From contig NZ_VFOV01000001.1 of the NCBI RefSeq assembly GCF_006716315.1, positions 4,604,501 to 4,668,500 of the forward strand: a stretch of 64,000 nucleotides of DNA. The letters run 5' to 3'. The stretch comes from Nocardioides albertanoniae. Its GTDB lineage: Bacteria; Actinomycetota; Actinomycetes; Propionibacteriales; Nocardioidaceae. Shown here piece after piece: positions 58,211-64,000 of this stretch (position 1 is its first letter; each line of letters starts with the position of its first letter). Under the pieces are notes generated by a model that was given only the letters and a program-made list of their open reading frames with translations, was not told the DNA's origin and did not search any database. Both the position numbers and the translations under genes were made by a program.

Positions 58211-59512
58211 ATGACGCTCTTCCGAGGAACCTTCCTCGACACCCCCGACGACACCTTCGCAGGTGGCCTGCTCCGCACGGAGCAGGACGGGGCCCTGCTG
58301 GTGAGCGACGGCGTGATCCGCGCCCGCGGCACCTACACCGACCTCCGCCGCCAGCACCCCGACGACGAGGTCGTCGACCTCACCGGCGGGTTCGTGCTGC
58401 CCGGGTTCGTCGACACCCACGTGCACTTTCCGCAGGTGCGCGTCATCGGCGGTCTCGGCATGCCGCTGCTCGACTGGCTCGAGCAGTGCGCTCTCCCCGA
58501 GGAGGCGCGCCTGGCCGATCCGGCCTACGCCCGGGGCGTCGCCACCGACTTCGTCAGCGGGCTGGTCGGCGCCGGCACCACCACGGCACTCGTCTTCGGC
58601 AGCCACTTCGCCCCAGCCGTCGACACGGTGTTCGCCGAGGCCGCCCGCGTCGGGCTGCGGATCACCAGCGGCCTGGTGGTCAGCGACCGGCTGATCCGTG
58701 ACGACCTGTTCACCGATCCCGACCGGGCGCGCGAGGAGTCGCTGGCTCTTGCGGCCCGATGGCACGGGGTCGGTCGCGCCCGCTACGCCGTCTCCCCGCG
58801 GTTCTCGCTGTCGTGCACCGAGCCGCTGCTCGCGGCCTGCGGCGACGTGCTCACCTCCGTGCCCGGCGCGATGCTGACCTCCCACGTCAACGAGAACACC
58901 CGCGAGGTCGAGACCGTCGAAGAGCTCTGCGGCTGCGACTACGTCACCTCCTACGACCGGCACGGCCTGGTCGGCTCCGGCACGGTGCTGGCCCACAACG
59001 TGCACGCCACCGACACCGAGCTCGGCCTCCTCGCCGAGCGCGGGGCCGCCGTCGCGCACTGCCCCTCCAGCAACGCCGCTCTCGGCAGCGGGCTCTTCCC
59101 GCTCGCCCGCCACCGAGCCCACGGCGTACGCGTCGCGATGGGCTCCGACGTCGGCGCCGGCACCGGGTTCTCCCTGCTCAAGGAGGGCCTGGGAGCGTAC
59201 GTCGCCCAGCAGCTCCTCGGCGACCAGGGCTACCCGCTGGTGCCCGCTCACCTTCTGCAGCTGGCCACCGCCGCCGGCGCCGAGGCCCTCGGCATGTCCG
59301 AGGAGGTGGGCGACTTCTCTGTCGGCCGCCGCTTCGACGCCCAGTGGATCAAGCCGGCCCCCGGCACCCCTCTCGACGTCGGTCTCGCCCACGCCGACGA
59401 CGCCGACGACGCCCTGGCGAAGATGTTCGCCCTCGGCACCCCCTCCGACGTACGCAGCGTGTGGATCGAGGGCGAGCTCGTCACCGCCCCCGACCCCCAC
59501 CTGGTCGCCTGA
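58211..59512 (+). CDS. guaD: guanine deaminase
   Basis: The 433-residue amidohydrolase has PGFVDTHVHFPQ (zinc-binding HxH), the guanine-deaminase motif SPRFSLSCTEPLLAACG, SHVNENTREVE, LAHNVHATDTE, and the Asp in GSDVGAGTGFSLL. It converts guanine to xanthine, feeding XdhAB. The ATG at 58211 has AAGG at normal spacing; GTG at 58202 overlaps the xdhC stop and is less likely. It is the last gene of the permease-xdhABC-guaD operon. Confidence 0.92.
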   Translation: MTLFRGTFLDTPDDTFAGGLLRTEQDGALLVSDGVIRARGTYTDLRRQHPDDEVVDLTGGFVLPGFVDTHVHFPQVRVIGGLGMPLLDWLEQCALPEEARLADPAYARGVATDFVSGLVGAGTTTALVFGSHFAPAVDTVFAEAARVGLRITSGLVVSDRLIRDDLFTDPDRAREESLALAARWHGVGRARYAVSPRFSLSCTEPLLAACGDVLTSVPGAMLTSHVNENTREVETVEELCGCDYVTSYDRHGLVGSGTVLAHNVHATDTELGLLAERGAAVAHCPSSNAALGSGLFPLARHRAHGVRVAMGSDVGAGTGFSLLKEGLGAYVAQQLLGDQGYPLVPAHLLQLATAAGAEALGMSEEVGDFSVGRRFDAQWIKPAPGTPLDVGLAHADDADDALAKMFALGTPSDVRSVWIEGELVTAPDPHLVA

Positions 59513-59526
59513 CCCTCACCCCGATC

Positions 59527-59654
59527 GCCGAGCCGGCTCGTCCTGACGCAATCTCACGTCGAGTCGGCTCATCCTGACATGAAATCGCGTCGAGTCGGCT
59601 CGTTAGAACGAGCCGACTCGACGCGTCTCTCGGTCACAACGAGCCGACTCGGCG
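59527..59654. repeat. 31-bp-period nested inverted repeats, locus 2
   Basis: Three direct units (59527, 59558, 59589), each like GTCGAGTCGGCTCGTYCTGAC, repeat every 31 bp. Two inverted units follow, at 59609-59622 and about 59639-59654, again 31 bp apart. The innermost pair forms a perfect 14-bp stem with a six-base loop (59603-59608). The block fills the gap between the convergent guaD and permease genes. Confidence 0.85.
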
Positions 59655-59676
59655 TCCGCACAGCACTCTCAGCCGG

Positions 59677-61092
59677 TCAAGACCGCTCGATGTCGTCGTC
59701 GAGCCGGTCGCCGAAGCCTGCGCGACGGTCCTGGGAGGCGGCGAAGACGGAGGCGCCGGCGCGGTTGCCGAGAGTAATCTCGTTGAACAGCAGGTTGAGC
59801 ACGACGGCGACCAGGGCCGTGGCGCTGATACCGCTGTGCATGATGACGCCGAGCCACTGCGGGAACGCGTCCCAGAAGGTCGGCGCGGCGATGGGCAGGA
59901 TGCCGACGGCGATGGCCACGGAGACGATCACCATGTTGAGGTTGTCCTCGTAGTCGACCCGGGAGAGCGTACGGATCCCGGACGCCGCGACGGAGCCGAA
60001 CAGCACGATCCCGGCGCCACCGAGCACGGGGTACGGGATCGAGGCGACGACCGCGCCGACCACCGGCAGCAGCCCGAGGAGCAGCAGCACGAGGCCACCG
60101 GTCGCCACGACGTAGCGGCTCCGGATGCCGGTCAGGGCGACCAGGCCGACGTTCTGCGCGAACGCGCTGCAGGGGAACGTCCCGAACAACGGCGCAACCG
60201 TCGTCGCGGCCATGTCGGCACGGAGACCGCGAGCGACACGTCGAGCGTCGACGTCGGTCTCCACGATCTCGCCGATCGCCAGGATGTCGGCGGTCGTCTC
60301 GGTCATGATCACCAGCATCACGATGGTCATCGAGACGATCGCGCCGATCTCGAAGGTCGGGCTGCCGAAGTGCAGGAGCGGCGGCAGCGCGACCGGGTCG
60401 GCCTTGCCGACCGACGAGAAGTCGGCCTCACCTGCGATGACGGCGATCACCGTGCCGACGACCAGCCCGATGAGGATCGAGAGCCGCGAGATCGCGCCCT
60501 GGAACACCCGGCTGATCACCAAGATGATGAGCAGCGTCAGCCCGGCGTACGCGATGTTGGTCATCGAGCCGTAGTCGGCCGCCTCCGCGTCGTTGCCCAT
60601 CGCCCACTGGAACGCCACCGGCATCAGCGAGAGGCCGATGACCGTGATGATGGTGCCGGTGACGACGGCGGGGAACAGCCGCACCAGCTGGGCGAAGAAC
60701 GACGACAGCAACAGCCCGATCACGCCGGCGACGATGATCGCGCCGAAGACCGGGCGCAGCCCGTCGTCGCTGGCGATGGTGACCATCGTCGACACGCTGG
60801 CGAACGAGATGCCCTGCACGATCGGCAGCCGGCTGCCGAAGGGGCCGACGCCGAGCGTCTGCAGGAGGGTGGCGAGGCCCGAGACGAAGAGCCCTGCGGT
60901 CACCAGCAGCGCGAGGTCTGTGCCGGACAGACCCGCCGCACCCCCGACAATGAGCGGCGGCGCGATCACGCCGCCGTACATCGTCAGGATGTGCTGCGTG
61001 CCGTAGGCGAGGAGCTGGCCCGGCGGATGCCGTTGGTCCTCAGGCCTGCTCGTCGCGGAAGTTTCATTACGTTGCCGTCTGCGACCGAGCAT
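59677..61092 (-). CDS. NCS2 family nucleobase permease (urate/xanthine type)
   Basis: The 471-residue transporter has about 12-14 helices with the family motifs YGTQHILTMYGGVIAPPLI, LPIVQGISFASVSTM and FGTFPCSAFAQNVGLVALT, and the substrate-helix TETTADILAIGEIV. It is closest in pattern to urate/xanthine carriers such as UacT and PucJ/PucK. It follows the uricase gene by nine bases and so belongs to the uraD-uraH-uricase operon; import of urate is the natural reading. Confidence 0.9.
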   Translation of the reverse strand: MLGRRRQRNETSATSRPEDQRHPPGQLLAYGTQHILTMYGGVIAPPLIVGGAAGLSGTDLALLVTAGLFVSGLATLLQTLGVGPFGSRLPIVQGISFASVSTMVTIASDDGLRPVFGAIIVAGVIGLLLSSFFAQLVRLFPAVVTGTIITVIGLSLMPVAFQWAMGNDAEAADYGSMTNIAYAGLTLLIILVISRVFQGAISRLSILIGLVVGTVIAVIAGEADFSSVGKADPVALPPLLHFGSPTFEIGAIVSMTIVMLVIMTETTADILAIGEIVETDVDARRVARGLRADMAATTVAPLFGTFPCSAFAQNVGLVALTGIRSRYVVATGGLVLLLLGLLPVVGAVVASIPYPVLGGAGIVLFGSVAASGIRTLSRVDYEDNLNMVIVSVAIAVGILPIAAPTFWDAFPQWLGVIMHSGISATALVAVVLNLLFNEITLGNRAGASVFAASQDRRAGFGDRLDDDIERS

Positions 61093-61101
61093 GGCCGGGC
61101 C

Positions 61102-62031
61102 TCAGCAGAAACCGGGGATCGCGTGCCAGGCGTTGCCTGCGGCTGTGGCTCCGTCGCGTACGACCGAGGCCTCGATCAGACCGTAGGGCCGGTCGGCGGC
61201 GTGGAAGACCTCGCCGGGGTTGTCGAGCCCGAAGGGCGAGAGGTCGGAGAGGAAGTGGTGCTTGTTGGGCGCGGAGAACTTGATCTCGGCGACGTCGTCG
61301 TGCTCCTCCATCACCGAGGTGCCCATCCCGTTGAGCGTCTGCTGCAGCGCGAGGCTGTGGATCTCCGCGAACCGCTGCAGCAGCAGGGCACGGATGGAGT
61401 CGTAGGACTTGTCCCAGTCGACCTCGCCCTTCGAGATCGGCAGCGCGTCATAGCGCCAGCGGGCGACGAGCGAGGTCGCCAGGATCCGGTCGGTGGTCTC
61501 CTGCAGCGTCGTGTACTCGTCCTTGAGGAAGCCGTGGAACTCCGAGCCGGTCGACTTGAGCACGACCAGGTCCTTGATGCCGGAGACCACCTGGGTGACC
61601 CGGTCGGCGCCGCGGCCGTCGACGTTCACCACCGTGGTGCGTACGCCGCCGCCCGAGCGGACGAAGGAGTGGTCGTGACCGCCGCCGTCGACTTCGATCC
61701 GCTCCCAGGCGTACTCGTCGACCTCGATCCGCGCGCCGTCGGCGGCCGGGCAGGCCTCGAGATAGCGGTCGGCCAGAACGAGCGCGAACTCCTCGATCGA
61801 GGCGACCCCGACCTTCTTCGCGTAGGCGAAGACGGTGTTCTTCTGGGTGTCGGTCGGCAGCACGTCCTGCTGGTCGCCGCTGATGTGGGCGTCGTCGAAG
61901 CGGCCCCGCAGCGACGTGGAGACGTTGAGGTCACGGATCTGGTGGCGAGCCGTGTCACGGACGATGCGTACGACGCGGTTCTCGGCCTTGCCGTACTGGT
62001 TGGGTCCGAGATGGATGGAGGCGTTGGACAT
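61102..62031 (-). CDS. uaZ: urate oxidase (uricase)
   Basis: The 309-residue cofactor-free uricase consists of two T-fold domains with catalytic Lys in YGKAENRVVRI, the Thr in LPTDTQKNTVFAYAK, and the substrate-binding GSEFHGFLKDEYTTL and FSAPNKHHFLSDLSPFG. It oxidises urate to 5-hydroxyisourate. It starts one base after the uraH stop. Despite its name, the gene symbol in other actinobacteria may be uox or pucL. Confidence 0.95.
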   Translation of the reverse strand: MSNASIHLGPNQYGKAENRVVRIVRDTARHQIRDLNVSTSLRGRFDDAHISGDQQDVLPTDTQKNTVFAYAKKVGVASIEEFALVLADRYLEACPAADGARIEVDEYAWERIEVDGGGHDHSFVRSGGGVRTTVVNVDGRGADRVTQVVSGIKDLVVLKSTGSEFHGFLKDEYTTLQETTDRILATSLVARWRYDALPISKGEVDWDKSYDSIRALLLQRFAEIHSLALQQTLNGMGTSVMEEHDDVAEIKFSAPNKHHFLSDLSPFGLDNPGEVFHAADRPYGLIEASVVRDGATAAGNAWHAIPGFC

Positions 62032-62032
62032 G

Positions 62033-62380
62033 TCAGCTCCCTCGATAGGTGGAGTAGGCGAACGGGCTCAGCAGAAGCGGCACGTGGTGGTGTCGCCCGT
62101 CGGTGACCGTGAAGGTGACGGAGACCTCCGGGTAGAAGCACTCCTGACCGGTCGCCGCGAAGTAGGCGGCGGTGTCGAACCGGAGCTGATAGGTGCCGGC
62201 CGGGACCTGGTCGGGCCCCAGCTCGGACACGCGGCCGTCGTCGTCGGTGAAGGCGTCGACGGTGAGCGGGTGGTCGGGATCGATCCGGGTGAGCCGCACC
62301 GCGACGCCTGCGGCCGGACGGCCGAGCGCGGTGTCGAGCACATGGGTGGTGATGGCGCTGGTGCTGTTCGATCCGCTCAT
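62033..62380 (-). CDS. uraH: 5-hydroxyisourate hydrolase
   Basis: The 115-residue transthyretin-like protein has the N-terminal ITTHVLDTALGRPAAGVAV and the C-terminal signature YRGS. The catalytic histidine and arginine are in THVLD and VRLTRID, and a histidine cluster (GRHHHVPLLL) is present. It hydrolyses 5-hydroxyisourate to OHCU. The ATG at 62380 overlaps the uraD stop (ATGA). Confidence 0.95.
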   Translation of the reverse strand: MSGSNSTSAITTHVLDTALGRPAAGVAVRLTRIDPDHPLTVDAFTDDDGRVSELGPDQVPAGTYQLRFDTAAYFAATGQECFYPEVSVTFTVTDGRHHHVPLLLSPFAYSTYRGS

Positions 62381-62886
62381 GCGGAGACCTCCTCGGTCGT
62401 CAGGACCTGCTCGAGACGCAGCAGCGCGATGCGCCGCAGCTCGTCGGCGACCACGGCCGCCTCGTCGTCGGGCGTGTTGCCGAGCCGTTGGTGCAACGCG
62501 GCGAGCACCTGGTCGGCGGCGAGCCCGGAGGCGCAGATCAGGAAGACCCGGCCGAAGCGCTCTTCGTAGGCCCGGTTGCCCTCGGCGAGCGCCTGCGCGG
62601 TGGTCTGGTCGGTGCCGACCGCCGCCTGCTCCCGCCGCGACCAGGCGGCCTCGGCGTGCTCGCCCTCGGCCCGTTCTCCGATCCGGGGGTGGGCGGCCAG
62701 GGCGCGCTCGACGTCGGCCGCCGTGAACCGGCGGGCGGCCGCATCGGCGACGCGTAGGACACCGGCGTCGTCTGCGTACGGCCGACCGGCCAGGACGGCA
62801 TCGACCCAGCTCGGCACGTCGCAGCAGGCCCGCAACGCGGGCCGCAGCGCATCCTCCGGTGAGGTGTTGAAGGTATCGAGATCCAT
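62377..62886 (-). CDS. uraD: OHCU decarboxylase
   Basis: The 169-residue all-helical protein has the catalytic histidine in AAHPRIGERA (His66) and the glutamate in SRREQAAV (Glu86), followed by AYEERFGRVFLICASG. It decarboxylates OHCU to S-allantoin. It is the intact copy in this window; the domain fused to the NCS2 permease lacks both residues. It heads the uraD-uraH-uaZ-permease operon, with a dyad about 20 bases upstream. Confidence 0.94.
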   Translation of the reverse strand: MDLDTFNTSPEDALRPALRACCDVPSWVDAVLAGRPYADDAGVLRVADAAARRFTAADVERALAAHPRIGERAEGEHAEAAWSRREQAAVGTDQTTAQALAEGNRAYEERFGRVFLICASGLAADQVLAALHQRLGNTPDDEAAVVADELRRIALLRLEQVLTTEEVSA

Positions 62887-62896
62887 GAACCATCTC

Positions 62897-62923
62897 TCTC
62901 GCTATGCGGAAACTGACTTCCGC
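62897..62923. promoter_or_regulatory. dyads upstream of the uricase operon
   Basis: GCGGAA (62906-62911) and TTCCGC (62918-62923) form a perfect dyad with a six-base spacer. The overlapping TCTCGCTATGCGGAA (62897-62911) is a two-mismatch version of TTCCG-N5-CGGAA. The site lies 11-37 bases before the uraD start. Confidence 0.5.
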
Positions 62924-63013
62924 TCAGCAACAACGATGGCATGTGTCGCGCATCACAGTCAACAGTTTGTTGAAGTGCGAGGCGAGAAGGCCCTTCAAGC
63001 CCGAGAGAGTGAC

Positions 63014-63481
63014 CTAGCCGCGCTCGCGGTTCAGGTAGTTGTAGACGGTGAAGCGAGTGACCCCGAGCGCCTCGGCGACGATCTCGGCGCTCTTGCGGAA
63101 CTCGAAGGCACCGCGCTCCTCCAGGAGCCGCACGGCGCGCTGCTTTCCCGGGCGGTCCAAGGTTTTCAAGTCAGCACCGAGCCCCTCGGCGACCTCGGCG
63201 AGGAGCGCTTCCAACCCGTTCGCCGTACGTCGCGGCGCGGCGTGACCCTCGAGCCTGACCTGGAAGGTGATCTGGTCGGCGCCATGATCGAGCCCGGCTG
63301 CCGCCACCGAGGACAGCGCGCCCAGGACAGCCTCACGCTCGCCGCGGATCGAGGTGCCCAGCGGCCCGAAGTCGCACTCCAGACCGGCCTCCCGCGCAGC
63401 CTGGAGCGCCGCCGTCGCATGCTCAGGGGGCTCGCCCTCGCCACGGAACGGTTCGGTGGTGAACTCAGCCTCGACGCGCAT
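63014..63481 (-). CDS. regulator with YkoF-like sensor domain and C-terminal HTH
   Basis: The 155-residue protein has an N-terminal region of about 80 residues resembling the MTH1187/YkoF thiamine-binding-type ferredoxin fold (FTTEPFRGEGEPPEHATAAL, then LDHGADQITFQVRLEG). A C-terminal HTH (KQRAVRLLEERGAFEFRKSA; VTRFTVYNYLNRER) resembles the YheO/Fis-type end. It is likely a transcription factor for the purine cluster, with the N-terminus binding a small heterocycle (inference). It is divergent in context from nothing; it reads toward the DUF6986 gene. Confidence 0.7.
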   Translation of the reverse strand: MRVEAEFTTEPFRGEGEPPEHATAALQAAREAGLECDFGPLGTSIRGEREAVLGALSSVAAAGLDHGADQITFQVRLEGHAAPRRTANGLEALLAEVAEGLGADLKTLDRPGKQRAVRLLEERGAFEFRKSAEIVAEALGVTRFTVYNYLNRERG

Positions 63482-63526
63482 GTCGGCAGGCTACCCACTG
63501 GCACCCGCCGAGGGCGGCCCTCGGCC

Positions 63527-64000
63527 TCAGTCGATTCGTCGGCGCGCGAGCCGGGCCAGCTCGGCCCCGCCGACCCCGGCCAGGCTCTCGACCTCGGTGG
63601 CAGCGACCGCCCCGCACTCCACCCCGCGCAGCACGAACGCGGCGAGCGCGGCAGCAGTGGCGGGCTCGTCGAGATAGCCGGAGTCGCCGCCATGGACGTA
63701 GGCCCGCAACCGAGCGCCGGCCGTCTCGAGCCCGTCCCGGAAGAACGCATAGGTGGCGACGTAGCGACTGGGGAGCTGGGCGGGGTGCAGATCCCAGCCC
63801 TGGTAGATCCCGCGCGCCAGCGACCGGGTCACCAGGCGCGAGTGGAGGCGCCAGGCGGAGCGTACGGCCTCGGGGTCTCCGACCGGGAGCACGTTGGTCG
63901 AGCCGTCGGAGACGAAGACGCCGGTGCCCGCCGCGGCCACCTGCATCACGTCCTTGGCGTGGTCGGCGACCGGGTGCTCCATGCTCTGGTACGCCGCCGC
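63527..64000 (-). CDS. DUF6986 aldolase/citrate-lyase-like protein, C-terminal part
   Basis: The frame is open to the window edge (AAAYQS before MEHPV), so this is the 3' part of a longer gene. The visible 157 residues contain GIYQGWDLHPAQLPSRYVATYAFFRDG and LDEPATAAALAAFVLRG, characteristic of the DUF6986 family related to HpcH/HpaI aldolases and common next to actinobacterial purine/ureide genes. A role in glyoxylate or pyruvate-type chemistry is suggested by context only. It lies downstream of, or reads away from, the regulator at 63481 on the same strand with a 45-base gap between them. Confidence 0.75.
   Translation of the reverse strand, partial: AAAYQSMEHPVADHAKDVMQVAAAGTGVFVSDGSTNVLPVGDPEAVRSAWRLHSRLVTRSLARGIYQGWDLHPAQLPSRYVATYAFFRDGLETAGARLRAYVHGGDSGYLDEPATAAALAAFVLRGVECGAVAATEVESLAGVGGAELARLARRRID

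Overview
The window is high-GC DNA from an actinobacterium, most likely Nocardioides or another Nocardioidaceae (inference from gene content and order, not a database match). The evidence is the locus tRNA-Thr, tRNA-Met, rpmG, two MaoC dehydratase genes, murB, adenosine deaminase, MocR-type aminotransferase, tRNA-Trp, secE, nusG, rplK, rplA, which is a classic actinobacterial arrangement. A mycothiol-type enzyme, many GTG starts and many genes with a TANNNT box 6-7 bases before the start codon (apparent leaderless mRNAs) fit this. No insertion sequence, phage gene, rRNA or CRISPR array was found.

Layout. 1-3.4 kb: end of an MFS gene, a mycothiol-dependent-type enzyme, a decayed phosphotransferase tail, and a divergent CGNR-regulator/MFS pair. 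3.5-5.9 kb: a polar amino acid ABC importer. 6-17.6 kb: the translation and housekeeping block, with a lytic transglycosylase and a small membrane protein lying between nusG and rplK. 17.6-24 kb: amidase, LrgAB/CidAB-type pair, ROK protein, pirin, glycosyltransferase, a small unknown protein behind a structured leader. 24-34.3 kb: DMT transporter, two paralogous secreted repeat proteins, phosphodiesterase, serine hydrolase, LysE exporter, NarL-type two-component system, secreted propeller and ankyrin lipoprotein. 34.3-39.8 kb: a lipid-modification and photolyase operon containing an FAD oxidoreductase-DUF1365 fusion.

39.9-64 kb is a purine and ureide catabolic island. Guanine goes to xanthine (GuaD), to urate (XdhABC), to 5-hydroxyisourate (uricase), to OHCU (UraH), to allantoin (UraD), to allantoate (AllB). 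AllE handles ureidoglycine, and the resulting glyoxylate is carried by Gcl, GlxR and GlxK to phosphoglycerate. Two NCS2 permeases import the bases; one is fused to a second, apparently catalytically altered UraD domain. PucR and an unusual YkoF-like/HTH protein are the local regulator candidates. A palindrome, TTCCG-N5-CGGAA, recurs upstream of three of the operons. The allantoate-opening step is not in the window.

The most unusual non-coding content is a set of repeat families. There is a 90-bp triple-hairpin element in three gap-free copies with compensatory arm changes, one of which forms the C-terminus of glycerate kinase. There are nested inverted repeats of 31-bp units at two loci, 15-bp tandem repeats at two loci, and several single large dyads between genes.
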